From positions 1 to 64,000 of the forward strand of contig JAJCZM010000019.1 of assembly GCA_029262375.1 (NCBI GenBank): 64,000 nt of DNA. Reading direction: 5' to 3'. Of this stretch, positions 30,528-39,521 are shown one piece after another. The position numbers were made by a program, and so were the translations under genes. The number at the start of each line of letters is the position of its first letter. Positions within the stretch are counted from its first letter, which is position 1. The notes below the pieces were generated by a model, which worked only from the letters and a program-made list of their open reading frames with translations, had not been told where the DNA came from and made no database searches. This DNA is from Deltaproteobacteria bacterium (GTDB lineage: Bacteria > Desulfobacterota > Binatia > UBA1149 > SPBQ01).

Positions 30528-33500
30528 CTACGGACAGCCGCCGATGCCCGGAGTGTACTGGACATTCGTGTCGCTGCCGCAGTACGTCTTCGCCCTAGCC
30601 TGGTTGCGTACACGCGCCGGCCCCGGAAGTCCTGCAACTGTATTGATTCCGCCGTTCGAAGTCTTCGCGATGCAGAACGTAGCGCCTGCGATCGGGGCGC
30701 TCGTATCGGGGGTTCCACTGACGGTCACCGGATCGAGAAAACACGGACGTTGGCGTTGCAATGTGCACGCCCCCGCATCGATGCCGATGGTGCCTGGTTC
30801 GCAGTCTACATTACCGAGACAACCGATGAATCCCTGGCCGTCCGCCCGTACGATGCCATCGCACAACGAATCGACCGGACCGACTCCACATTCGCCGACG
30901 CCCCCGCCGAGATCGACGCAGTTCCCTGTCGTACTACATTGATCGGGCAACGGAGCACCGCTACTCGCGCTCACGCAGGTACCGCCCGTGCAGTCACCAT
31001 CCGATGAGCACGGTATCGCCGTATCGTTGGAGCACTGTCCACAAGGGCAGTCGTAGGTCACGAACGGCGGGAAACCGCAGGTGATGGACGCGGGAGGCAG
31101 AGCCGACGTACCGGTCGTCTGCGACAGCGAAATGTTCAGTCCGGTACCCGAAACATTCTTGCCGGGATCCGGGAAGCAATCGAGACTCATTCCTGACAGA
31201 GACGGCCCCGGTGCCGGGAAGGTGCTGTTGTACGCATCGATGTCGCACGACTGCCCGTCGTTGAGACCTCCGATGCACGTTCCCTCGCGGACTCCATCCT
31301 TCGGAGTGCTGTCATAGTTGCCGCACACACCATCGCCCGCGCCAGGCGCAGTGTCGCAGCTCAGATCGACGGCGCAGGGGGCACCGACCGATCCGGCAGG
31401 CGCAACGCAGCTTCCGCCGCAGGCCGGGCAAGGCAGGATCAGATTGATACCGAGATAGGCAACGGCGGCCAGGTTAGCGGTCACCTTACCTTCTCCGAGA
31501 TCTACGTTCGCCGTCCCCGAGATGTCTTGGGCGAACCGGTTGACCGAACAGGCCGGCGTATTGCCCGCGGAGAGCGGAAGCGGACCGCCCAGGTAGCAGT
31601 TACAGAGATTGCCGGCACAGTCGTCGGCGTCGGCCTGGAACGGCTCATCACAAACCGCGCGGTTGTCATTGGCGCAGCGGCAATCGCGTGTGTCCGCACG
31701 CAATCCTAGCACCTGACACTGCCCGCAAGGCTGCGCGGCACCTCCGTCAAAGGGGCCGGGGCAATGCAGACTAGCGCGCTGCGTGACCGCATCATTCACG
31801 TCGGAGCCGTGCGCGATGCCCGTCCAGCCGGTATCGAGAGTCGAGGTCGTTTTGCATAGACCGATACCGGTATCGCAGGTACCGACGATACAGTCTCCGT
31901 TGGTCGCGCAGGTCGCCACACTCGTCGTGGCGTAGATCGTCGCTTCGCCGATCGACGGACACTGTGGATCCGCAGGACCGCACCCGACCTCCCCCGATCC
32001 CGGGCCACACAGGCAACTCGCGTTGCATCCGTCGCCCGGCGTAGTATTGCCGTCGTCGCACTCCTCCCCAGCGGTCTCGTTGACGTTGCCATCGGGACAG
32101 ACCACCGACGTACAGTCGTCATCGCAGGACGCGGACTCTCCGCTATCGTCACAGGTCTCGCCGGCCGCGCCGTTCGTGAATCCGTCTCCACAAGACGCGG
32201 CCGTGCAATCAGCGTCGCAAGTCGGACTGTTGCCGGCGTCGTCGCAGAATTCTCCAGCCGTCGCTATGCCATTTCCGCAACCCGTGTTGGTACAATTGGA
32301 ATCGCAGCCATCCCCATCGACCGCGTTGTTATCGTCGCATTGCTCACCAGCAGCCGCGTTTGCGTTCCCGTCAGGACACGCCGCCGCCGTGCAGTCATCG
32401 TCACAGGTCGCGGATTCACCGCCGTCGTCGCAGGTTTCGCCACTGTCGGTAACGCCGTCACCGCATCCGGGATCGGTACAATCGGTCCGACACGCGTCAG
32501 GGATACTATTGCTATTACCCGCCCCATCATCGCAATCTTCGCCGGGATCGAGCACACCGTTACCGCAATTCAAGAAGGAACAGTCGACGTCACAGAGTGA
32601 TCCATCAGGAGGATCACATTGCTCGCCGGTGTCGGTCACATTGTCCCCGCAACTAGGCAGCGTACACGTCGTGCGGCATGCATCGGGCGCTACATCGCTG
32701 TTCGCACCGCCGTTGTCGCACTGTTCACCGGGATCGAGGAATCCATTGCCGCAGCCGGGCGACAGACAGTTTCCATCGCAGGTTACACCGTTTGGCGGAT
32801 CGCAGGTTTCACCGGTGTCGATGACGCCATCGCCGCAGTCGGCAGGCTGGCAGTCGGTACGACAGGAATCGGGCAGCACGTCACTGTTGCCGACACCGTC
32901 ATCGCAAACCTCACCGTTTGCGGGCTGGATGATTCCATTGCCGCAGATCTCGTCGATACATGAACCGTCGCAACCATCGCCCGGGTCGGGATTACCGTCG
33001 TCACAGAGCTCAGGCGCGCAAGCCGCTCCGTTTTGGCAGACGGGCAACGAACAGTCGCGGTCACAGCCGTCGCAGCTTACTCGATTGCCGTCGTCACATT
33101 GCTCACCGGCATCCGTGTTCCCGTCGCCGCAGTAGGCCACCGAGGGCCATATCGCGGCATTGATCACGGTCACTTCATCGAGCAGCGCGTCGTAGAGTTC
33201 GCCGAACGCGTCGTCGAGCGTGAAGCTGCCGCCCGTTGGATCAGAAAGATGCGTATCGAAGCCGAGCGACGCAAAATCAACGCCCTCACAGAATCGGAAA
33301 ATATTGCCTCGCATGCTCGTCAGGCGTTTCACGAGGTCTTCATCCACCCTCACGTCGCCGGTGGGATTGACGATGCCCGGAGGTGCGGCGGTCGCCAGGC
33401 AAGCTGCGCTCGACGCTCCGCTGCGCTCGGCGTTCTTGAAGCAATCACCGCGAATCGAATTGAGTTTGCGCTCGTTGAAGCGGATCGCGCGATTGATGAC

Positions 33501-34058
33501 TTCGTAGCACTTGCGCGCGCCGCCGGGGGGTGCGACCGGCGGTTGTGCGACATTAATGATCTCGGTCAGGTTGTCACCGCCGGTTTTCGCCAAATCCATT
33601 ATCGCGCACTCGGCGACTTCGTCGGTGGTCGTTGCCGGTGCCGCACAAACGTTGGCGATCCCCGTCGCAGCAAGATCAACATCCTTACAACGCGAAGCGA
33701 ACAGTTTCCTCGCCGCATCACGTCGCTTGAGGATCTTCGCGACCTGCGAATCGGTTACGGCGTCGCCCGATCCGGGACCGCCGAGTGCAGGTGGATCGGC
33801 CATACAATCCACCGATGCGCCGAGCCTGAACCGCAGCCGCTGCTTGAGACACTTCGCGCGTGCGTTGACGATCGTGGACGCAGCCTTGCGAGTGCTCTTG
33901 GCGATGCCGTCGCGACATCGGAACTCGTCGGATGGCGCCGCCGCAATTGAGTCGTAGGGCTGCAGCGCGTAGGAGAGAATCGCTACCATTGAAAATCGAG
34001 CCAACGCACCACCGACGCGTACCACCAAATCCATCTTACTCTCGATATTCGTGCTCAT
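30528..34058 (-). CDS. large secreted Cys-rich CGDG-repeat protein
   Basis: AGGAG lies 5 bases before the ATG at 34058; the product has 1176 residues. An N-terminal hydrophobic helix (ALARFSMVAILSYALQPY) leads to a helical domain of about 270 residues with paired Cys. The middle holds about twelve DUF4215-like Cys repeats of the form CGDGxxxxGExCDDGxxN, such as CGNGFLDPGEQCDNG, several followed by a DACRTDC segment. The final 430 residues are Cys- and Gly-rich without that repeat and include CPCGQCSNDTAIPC. It is exported, probably Ca- or disulfide-stabilised, and its function is unknown. Similar proteins are expanded in Myxococcota and Binatota-like genomes. No sortase or PEP-CTERM motif is visible. 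Confidence 0.8.
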   Translation of the reverse strand: MSTNIESKMDLVVRVGGALARFSMVAILSYALQPYDSIAAAPSDEFRCRDGIAKSTRKAASTIVNARAKCLKQRLRFRLGASVDCMADPPALGGPGSGDAVTDSQVAKILKRRDAARKLFASRCKDVDLAATGIANVCAAPATTTDEVAECAIMDLAKTGGDNLTEIINVAQPPVAPPGGARKCYEVINRAIRFNERKLNSIRGDCFKNAERSGASSAACLATAAPPGIVNPTGDVRVDEDLVKRLTSMRGNIFRFCEGVDFASLGFDTHLSDPTGGSFTLDDAFGELYDALLDEVTVINAAIWPSVAYCGDGNTDAGEQCDDGNRVSCDGCDRDCSLPVCQNGAACAPELCDDGNPDPGDGCDGSCIDEICGNGIIQPANGEVCDDGVGNSDVLPDSCRTDCQPADCGDGVIDTGETCDPPNGVTCDGNCLSPGCGNGFLDPGEQCDNGGANSDVAPDACRTTCTLPSCGDNVTDTGEQCDPPDGSLCDVDCSFLNCGNGVLDPGEDCDDGAGNSNSIPDACRTDCTDPGCGDGVTDSGETCDDGGESATCDDDCTAAACPDGNANAAAGEQCDDNNAVDGDGCDSNCTNTGCGNGIATAGEFCDDAGNSPTCDADCTAASCGDGFTNGAAGETCDDSGESASCDDDCTSVVCPDGNVNETAGEECDDGNTTPGDGCNASCLCGPGSGEVGCGPADPQCPSIGEATIYATTSVATCATNGDCIVGTCDTGIGLCKTTSTLDTGWTGIAHGSDVNDAVTQRASLHCPGPFDGGAAQPCGQCQVLGLRADTRDCRCANDNRAVCDEPFQADADDCAGNLCNCYLGGPLPLSAGNTPACSVNRFAQDISGTANVDLGEGKVTANLAAVAYLGINLILPCPACGGSCVAPAGSVGAPCAVDLSCDTAPGAGDGVCGNYDSTPKDGVREGTCIGGLNDGQSCDIDAYNSTFPAPGPSLSGMSLDCFPDPGKNVSGTGLNISLSQTTGTSALPPASITCGFPPFVTYDCPCGQCSNDTAIPCSSDGDCTGGTCVSASSGAPLPDQCSTTGNCVDLGGGVGECGVGPVDSLCDGIVRADGQGFIGCLGNVDCEPGTIGIDAGACTLQRQRPCFLDPVTVSGTPDTSAPIAGATFCIAKTSNGGINTVAGLPGPARVRNQARAKTYCGSDTNVQYTPGIGGCP

Positions 34059-34186
34059 TTTGCTCCTGCGCTCAGTTCCGACAACGCGACAAACGGGTGC
34101 GCGTACGGCGGCCATCGTTGAACCGTACCATCGGGCAAAAAGCCTGGTCAACCGCGCAAGTCCCCCCATGTTCGCTGGAGAAGACC

Positions 34187-35374
34187 TTAGTCGGTGTCGT
34201 CAGCAATTACTTGCTCGAAGGCACCGAACGAGGCTCGTTGATCCCGATCGAGGAGCCGCCACTGGTCGAGCAGGCGACGCCATACTTTCACCTGAAAAGT
34301 CTTCGCCACCGCCCTGAATGGGTGACCATCGATCACGCCTTTGTAGAGGCCGTGCCCGGCGTCGAATCCGGCCTCGTTGAACTGCGCCTCCCCCACCGCC
34401 AGATGGCGGCCGTAAGCCGCTTCGTTCTGCCTCATCAGGGGGACGAACGTGCGGCAAATCTCCTCGTGCAACGCCTCCAGCTCAGGCGACAGCTGTAGCC
34501 GCGCGCTGCCGGATGCATGGGCCGGACGCGCATCACCGTTGGCGATGCGCTCGATCCACGCGTAGGTAGCGGGCGCACGCTCAGCGATGAGTTCGTCGGC
34601 CTCGAGGTCTTGAGTATTCATCGCCAACTGACCGTACGCACTAGCATCGGCCAACGTGAGTCGGTCGCCAAGCAGAAACGGGCTGCGCGTGAGAACGCCC
34701 TCCAACGCGTCGAGCATTCGGGCGAACGCATCGTCGAGCAAATGCTGCGTCGCCGGAAAATCCGGTGGCGCGGGCGGCTGCCGCTTCTTGGCTAGCCCCT
34801 GGATGGGTAGATCGGGATCGGCGACGCTGAACAGGTACGGCAGGCGTCGAGTCTGCCGCTCGCTGAACCATCGGGAAAACCGTGGACGCAAAGGTCGCGG
34901 AACGAGGCTGCGGTATTCGTTGGCGAGGCGATCACCGGCATCATTGCCGTGCGCAGATGTCACCCAACGATTGTGGTGCACCATATACAGCCCCCACTCG
35001 TCGAAGTACTCGTCGATCAGGCGCACGGAAAAAGCGATGGCTGGATCCTCGGGGACTAATTTTGCGCCGGGCTGAATGAGTCGCGCGTCGAACCAATCGG
35101 CGATCGCTGTCGAGTCGTAGAGGTTCTCTCCCTTCTCACCGAGCAGATACGGTGTAAGTGGGAACTCATCGTACTCGCTCAACCGCGGAAAGGTCAGCGG
35201 GAGCTGCCCTTTCTTTATTCGCTCCACTCTCAACGCGACATCAATATTCTCCAACCAAGTGCCTTGGTCGGGTAGCAGGCGCACGTCGACCCCGCAGTAG
35301 CGACAGAGCGCCAGGACCTTGAGTACGAACGGCGACAACTCCGACCCCCAGATGGAGTAACTTCGCGAGACCAC
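34187..35374 (-). CDS. glutathione S-transferase-like protein
   Basis: The protein has 395 residues, about twice a usual GST. Residues 10-95 form a thioredoxin-like N-domain (SELSPFVLKVLALCRYCGVD, then YLLGEKGENLYDSTAIADWF). An alpha-helical C-domain follows, with FLLGDRLTLADASAYGQLAM near 240, typical of GST C-domains. The final 100 residues (from about ELEALHEEICRTF) add an extra helical region that ends DQRASFGAFEQVI. No catalytic Ser/Tyr assignment is safe. It is divergent from the hydrolase gene 81 bases away. Confidence 0.68.
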   Translation of the reverse strand: MVSRSYSIWGSELSPFVLKVLALCRYCGVDVRLLPDQGTWLENIDVALRVERIKKGQLPLTFPRLSEYDEFPLTPYLLGEKGENLYDSTAIADWFDARLIQPGAKLVPEDPAIAFSVRLIDEYFDEWGLYMVHHNRWVTSAHGNDAGDRLANEYRSLVPRPLRPRFSRWFSERQTRRLPYLFSVADPDLPIQGLAKKRQPPAPPDFPATQHLLDDAFARMLDALEGVLTRSPFLLGDRLTLADASAYGQLAMNTQDLEADELIAERAPATYAWIERIANGDARPAHASGSARLQLSPELEALHEEICRTFVPLMRQNEAAYGRHLAVGEAQFNEAGFDAGHGLYKGVIDGHPFRAVAKTFQVKVWRRLLDQWRLLDRDQRASFGAFEQVIADDTD

Positions 35375-35455
35375 AACCGCTTATGCTCGGAGCGCTGCAT
35401 GTAGACAAGGCTGCCCCCAGGATGTCACCGCAGAGCTAGATTCGTCGTCGCGCCC

Positions 35456-36391
35456 GTGGAGAATGAGCGTATCGAAGCCACGCCTAAATGGTTCTCGGAC
35501 GCACTCGCCGCGCCCTACGACGAACACGAGATCGAAGTCGACGCCTGCCCGATCCGGTATCTCGAGTGGGGCGATGCGAACGCACCGGGCTTGGTGCTGG
35601 TGCATGGCGGTGCGGCGCATGCACACTGGTGGACGTTCCTGGCTCCGCTGCTGGCAACGCAGTATCACGTCGTCGCACCGCATCTCAGCGGTCACGGCGA
35701 CAGCGGTCGACGTGCGTCATACCCTCGCGAGACCTGGGCAAAAGAGGTCCTAGCCGTGGCCGAGGCTGCCAGGTTCGACGCGCCGCCGGTCCTCATCGGT
35801 CACAGTCTCGGTGGATTTGTCAGCATCGTCGCGGCGTCGTTATACGGAGACCGATTGGCGGGTGCGATCATCGTGGATTCGCCCGTTCGCAAACCGGACC
35901 CCGAAAGCGAAGAGGGCTCGCGCGGCCGCATGTTCCGGCGTCCCAAGACGTATGCGACGCGAGAAGAGGCAATCTCACACTTCGTTCTCGTTCCCCCGCA
36001 GCCTTGCGATAACGGATTTATCGTTCGCTACGTAGCCGAGCACTCGCTGCACGAGACGCCGCTGGGCTGGTGCTGGAAATTCGATCCGAAGGTATTCGAG
36101 AAGGTTACGCTGACGCCAATGAGCGAATTCCTCGCCAACACACGCTGTCGCATTGGACTGCTTCGTGGCGAACTGAGCGATCTCGTCCCGCCTGAGACGG
36201 GCGAATACATGTACGAGCTCCTAGATCGCAACGCGCCCGTCATCGAGATCCCGCAGGCACATCACCACCTCATTCTCGACCAACCGTTGCCATTCATCGC
36301 CGCGACACGCGCGTTGCTGGCCGATTGGGAGCACAGCGTCCCGCGCGACGGTCGCCACGGTCCCAACGTTCGCAAGCGCGCATCAACTTAA
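35456..36391 (+). CDS. alpha/beta hydrolase
   Basis: The protein has 311 residues and a GTG start. It has the oxyanion motif LVLVHGGAAHAHWW, APHLSGHGDS, the nucleophile S117 in LIGHSLGGFVS, and a late His in PQAHHHLILDQP. The fold is the classical hydrolase, with a lid region around 150-200 (RRPKTYATREEAISH). The substrate is unknown. It is followed by a hairpin and then by the DUF6502 operon. Confidence 0.8.
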   Translation: MENERIEATPKWFSDALAAPYDEHEIEVDACPIRYLEWGDANAPGLVLVHGGAAHAHWWTFLAPLLATQYHVVAPHLSGHGDSGRRASYPRETWAKEVLAVAEAARFDAPPVLIGHSLGGFVSIVAASLYGDRLAGAIIVDSPVRKPDPESEEGSRGRMFRRPKTYATREEAISHFVLVPPQPCDNGFIVRYVAEHSLHETPLGWCWKFDPKVFEKVTLTPMSEFLANTRCRIGLLRGELSDLVPPETGEYMYELLDRNAPVIEIPQAHHHLILDQPLPFIAATRALLADWEHSVPRDGRHGPNVRKRAST

Positions 36392-36393
36392 AA

Positions 36394-36421
36394 CGGCCGA
36401 CCCCGAAACCGGGATCGGCCG
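36394..36421. terminator. hairpin after hydrolase gene
   Basis: Arms CGGCCGACCCCG and CGGGATCGGCCG form a 12-bp stem with one mismatch and a GAAAC-type loop, starting 3 bases after the hydrolase stop. The T-run lies on the minus strand, so it is more convincing as a minus-strand terminator; in the plus direction it may only stabilise the mRNA end. Confidence 0.4.
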
Positions 36422-36576
36422 CCCTCGCGAAGGCTTAGCGCTCGCCGTATCACGCCGCCCCCTCGCGCGGGGAGTGAGACGCCTTGTCTTCTCGCCGTTT
36501 GAAGACTCGGCCTCTACACCTTCACCACCACCGGCTCCCCTCTCTCGCTCGTGAAGAACACGAACGCAGAACCGGG
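36422..36576. other. intergenic upstream of DUF6502 operon
   Basis: Together with the hairpin and promoter, this is part of a 327-base gap (36392-36718). This piece contains no credible coding frame. The only notable structures are the neighbouring hairpin and the operator-promoter. Confidence 0.4.
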
Positions 36577-36605
36577 TTGCCGATCTCTTATTTTGGGATT
36601 ATATT
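36577..36605 (+). promoter_or_regulatory. sigma-70-like promoter of DUF6502-DUF5666 operon
   Basis: TTGCCG (36577-36582) and TATATT (36600-36605) are separated by exactly 17 bases, matching four of six and five of six consensus positions. Transcription would start near 36612, giving a leader of roughly 105 bases before the start at 36719. The core overlaps an inverted repeat. Confidence 0.55.
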
Positions 36606-36622
36606 CCCAAAGTAAGAGATCG
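36581..36622. promoter_or_regulatory. 18-bp inverted repeat, candidate operator
   Basis: Arms CGATCTCTTATTTTGGGA (36581-36598) and TCCCAAAGTAAGAGATCG (36605-36622) are separated by TTATAT. They are complementary at all but one position, where the RNA would form G-U. The site covers the minus-10, the spacer and the likely start of transcription, so a bound dimer would block the promoter. No U-run follows, so a terminator is unlikely. Confidence 0.6.
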
Positions 36623-36718
36623 GTCAATCCCGCAAGTGTGCTTTTCTGGCTCCATGCAGAAAAAGCTAGGAAAGACAGGAACTTAGTGTAGCATCGGTCC
36701 AGAGAGCCGCTTGGGAAC

Positions 36719-37564
36719 ATGAGCCCAAACCCCGTCCAGAAGACCGCCGCCGAAGCGCTGGCCGCAGCAGTACTCACCCTGCTGCGACCGCTCGTGCGCG
36801 TCCTGCTGCGCTACGGCGTGCCGTACGGGGCGTTCGCTGACCTGGCCAAGCGCGTGTACGTGGAGACGGCCAACGAGGAGTTCACGATCCCCGGCCGCAA
36901 GCAGAGCCAATCTCGCGTGTCGGTCCTCACAGGCTTGTCGCGAAAAGAGGTGAAGCGCGTGACCTCCCTTCCTCGCCCGGATGATCAAGGCGCGGTGGAT
37001 CGTTACAACCGCGCGGCGCGCGTGATCAGCGGATGGACACGCGATCGCGAGTACACCGACGAAAACGGCGGCCCTACCGTCCTGGAGGTAGAAGCCGGTG
37101 AGCGCAGCTTCGCATCGCTTGTACGCAAGCACAGCGGTGATGTCCCCGCGCGTGCAATCCTCGATGAATTGACCCGCGTCTCAGCGGTGGCGCTCGACGA
37201 AGACGGTCGAGTTCACCTGCTTGCTCGCGCATACGTGCCGCAGAGCGGAGAGGCCGACAAATTGGCGATCCTGGGCACCGACGTCTCCGACCTCATCGCC
37301 TGTATCGATCACAATCTTCAGTGCCCGCCCGAAGACGCGTACTTCCAGCGTAAGGTATCCTACGACAATCTGCCGGACGCGCCCGCGCGCGAAGTCCGCG
37401 ACCTCGCGGCGAAGCGAGCGCAGCGCCTGCTCGAGGAGCTCGACGGCTGGATGGCTTCGCGCGACCGCGACTCCAACCCCGACGTCGTCGGCGAGGGGCG
37501 CAAGCGTGCAGCATTGGGGATCTATTTTTACGAAGAAGACGTCGACGAGGACGAACCCCAGTGA
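36719..37564 (+). CDS. DUF6502 family protein
   Basis: The protein has 281 residues and no signal peptide. The first part (LLRPLVRVLLRYGVPYGAFA, DLAKRVYVETANEEF) followed by SRVSVLTGLSRKEVKRVTSL is the diagnostic DUF6502 opening. That region resembles a helix-turn-helix, and a regulatory role is plausible for the family but unproven. The remainder is a mixed helical region with an acidic tail. Its last four bases overlap the next start, so the pair is coupled. The operator-promoter lies upstream. Confidence 0.75.
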   Translation: MSPNPVQKTAAEALAAAVLTLLRPLVRVLLRYGVPYGAFADLAKRVYVETANEEFTIPGRKQSQSRVSVLTGLSRKEVKRVTSLPRPDDQGAVDRYNRAARVISGWTRDREYTDENGGPTVLEVEAGERSFASLVRKHSGDVPARAILDELTRVSAVALDEDGRVHLLARAYVPQSGEADKLAILGTDVSDLIACIDHNLQCPPEDAYFQRKVSYDNLPDAPAREVRDLAAKRAQRLLEELDGWMASRDRDSNPDVVGEGRKRAALGIYFYEEDVDEDEPQ

Positions 37565-38610
37565 CCCCCCTAAAAGCTACCCCAAATCACCTGAGACCCC
37601 CCTTCTTTCATCGAGCAGTCCTCGCGGCCGCCCTCAGCCTGTTCGTCAGCTCCTGCGGCGGAGGCGGCCACGGCGGCGGCATCGGCGGAACCGGAATCGT
37701 ATTCGGCGCTATTAGTGGATTCGGAAGCGTCATCGTCAACGACGTCGAATTCGACACTTCCACTGCCGTCGTCACACGCGACGGCGAGCCCGCGACGGCG
37801 AGCCAGCTGGGTCTGGGAATGATTGTAACCGTTGAGGGACAACTCGACGCCGACCGACTCACGGGCGTCGCCGATACGATCGAAGTGACTACGCTTCTCG
37901 AAGGCCCGCTCGAAACGGTCGCATCGGACCTCGCGACGGCCTCCGTGCTCGGCGGGAATCTAGTATTCGGACCGGACACGGTAGTTGAAGACTTGACGCT
38001 CTCCGACACCGCAGCCGTGGGAAAGAACGTCGAGGTAAGCGGATTCGTCGACGCAAACGGAAACATACGCGTAACCAGAATCGCCGGGTCGACTTCTATC
38101 GTCGACTCTGGCTTTGCCGTGCGCGGGGTCATCGAGAACGTCGACACCATCGCCGAAACGTTCACGATCCGCGGCGTAACCATCAGCTACGCGATGGCTG
38201 AACTCTCCGACGTACCTGCCGGCGGCGTCGTCGACGGATTGGAAGTACGAACGATCATCATCGACGCGCCGATCAACCGATTGGCGACAGCCATGAGCGT
38301 GCGCTTCTTCACACGTGCCGCCTCGGAAGACACAGACCGAATCGTAAAACTGGAAGGCATCGTGACCGCTCGTATTGGCGCGCGCCGCTTTGTGCTGGGT
38401 GGACGTCGCGTTTTTCGCGTGACCGATACGACGCGGATCATCGGAGGCGTCGCCGCCGATCTGGGACCGGATGTCGCAGTAGGGATTGTCGGCGTACTCG
38501 AAGACACCGGAATCGTCAGAGCCGAGCGCATCGAGATCCGAGGGAGGGTCGCTACGGTTCCTGGTGCGCCCGCCGAGCCGGTAGCCTCCGGCTACATCGA
38601 CAGCTTCTAG
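37561..38610 (+). CDS. DUF5666-containing lipoprotein
   Basis: GTG 37561 overlaps the DUF6502 stop (GTGA). The 349-residue protein has a lipoprotein signal (LAAALSLFVSSCGGGG, Cys near 33) and a Gly-rich linker. Repeated small beta-barrel modules of about 70 residues follow, each opening with a pattern like GAISGFGSVIVNDVEF and ATASQLGLGMIVTVEGQL. That is the DUF5666 pattern. It is exported to the envelope, and its role is unknown. DUF6502 genes often sit next to DUF5666 genes, so I expect a functional pair with the former acting as regulator. Confidence 0.75.
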   Translation: MTPLKATPNHLRPPFFHRAVLAAALSLFVSSCGGGGHGGGIGGTGIVFGAISGFGSVIVNDVEFDTSTAVVTRDGEPATASQLGLGMIVTVEGQLDADRLTGVADTIEVTTLLEGPLETVASDLATASVLGGNLVFGPDTVVEDLTLSDTAAVGKNVEVSGFVDANGNIRVTRIAGSTSIVDSGFAVRGVIENVDTIAETFTIRGVTISYAMAELSDVPAGGVVDGLEVRTIIIDAPINRLATAMSVRFFTRAASEDTDRIVKLEGIVTARIGARRFVLGGRRVFRVTDTTRIIGGVAADLGPDVAVGIVGVLEDTGIVRAERIEIRGRVATVPGAPAEPVASGYIDSF

Positions 38611-38681
38611 CGACGCCCGGTAGCGGCATCGTGTAGAAGGCTCGCCCGCTTCCCAGCGGAGTCGAATCTACGGGCGGCCTG

Positions 38682-39182
38682 TCAAGGAAGTAGCCGGACG
38701 TCGTCGTCCAATGGGGAGATGGCTGGGAGATCGCGGAGGGTACTGGACGCTGAGTCGTAACCGCGTTCGTTGTAGGTGATCGTGTAAGCACCGTAGCTCG
38801 ACGTCTCTACGTGCCTTGCGAGCGAGAGCGACCAGCCTTGCGAATCCGAATTAGAGACTAGATCACGGCCTGCCTGATTTTCGGTTAGTCTTACGAGACC
38901 GACCTCGAAGTGCTCCGGAGCCGCTGCCGTCAGCTCCAGATCGGCTACGTCTTGCGCATAGTGCCCGCGAACAGCCCGGTAGCGGTCCTGAGCCAAGCGG
39001 ACATCCAACAAGTACTGAACGGCGGCAGCGGCCCGTGTCCGCTCTCCAGCATCGCGCAGCCGCGGAACTCCGAACGTCAACAACAGAGCCACGATCGCCA
39101 TCACGACGGTGAATTCCACGACCGTGAAGCCTCGATCGTGCGTGCGTTGCGGCCTTACATACATCGCTGTAGCGAACTCCAT
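38682..39182 (-). CDS. type IV pilin/GspG-like prepilin
   Basis: From ATG 39182 the product has 166 residues (39164 and 39224 are alternatives). The class III signal is clear: HDRG^FTVVEFTVVMAIVALLL, with Glu at position 5 after the cleavage Gly-Phe. A helical spine continues to residue 60 (TRAAAAVQYLLDVRLAQDRY). The globular C-part lacks a Cys pair. It could be a minor pilin or pseudopilin. No pil or gsp gene is adjacent, so the partner system is elsewhere. Confidence 0.7.
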   Translation of the reverse strand: MEFATAMYVRPQRTHDRGFTVVEFTVVMAIVALLLTFGVPRLRDAGERTRAAAAVQYLLDVRLAQDRYRAVRGHYAQDVADLELTAAAPEHFEVGLVRLTENQAGRDLVSNSDSQGWSLSLARHVETSSYGAYTITYNERGYDSASSTLRDLPAISPLDDDVRLLP

Positions 39183-39521
39183 GGTGAAACGACGACCACG
39201 TAATCGAAGCAAATCGCATGCCACACAAGAGCACTAGACCTACATCGAGGTAACTAAAACCGGATCGTACGTGCCTGTACGATCTCGCGCCGCCGTCGAA
39301 AGTGTAACGCCACAGTACGAAAATGAGGTTCTACACGTACTGTTCCATGCACGACGCAATCACGCATGATGCGGGTGTGTCAGGAAAACACATACTCCTG
39401 TCTAGACATTCGGCACACGGCGCCGCATATCCGCCCTCAGGCACACCTCTTGCTTCACTGCCTCGCTGGAAGTTCAAACAACTTCCTCGGCGTGGCCAAC
39501 GCGCCCAACGGAGGAGCGGGA

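Noticed and set aside
32023..33135. 370-residue Ser/Pro-rich frame antisense to the 30528 gene
   Set aside because: A low-complexity mirror of the Cys repeats; the sense frame is well supported.
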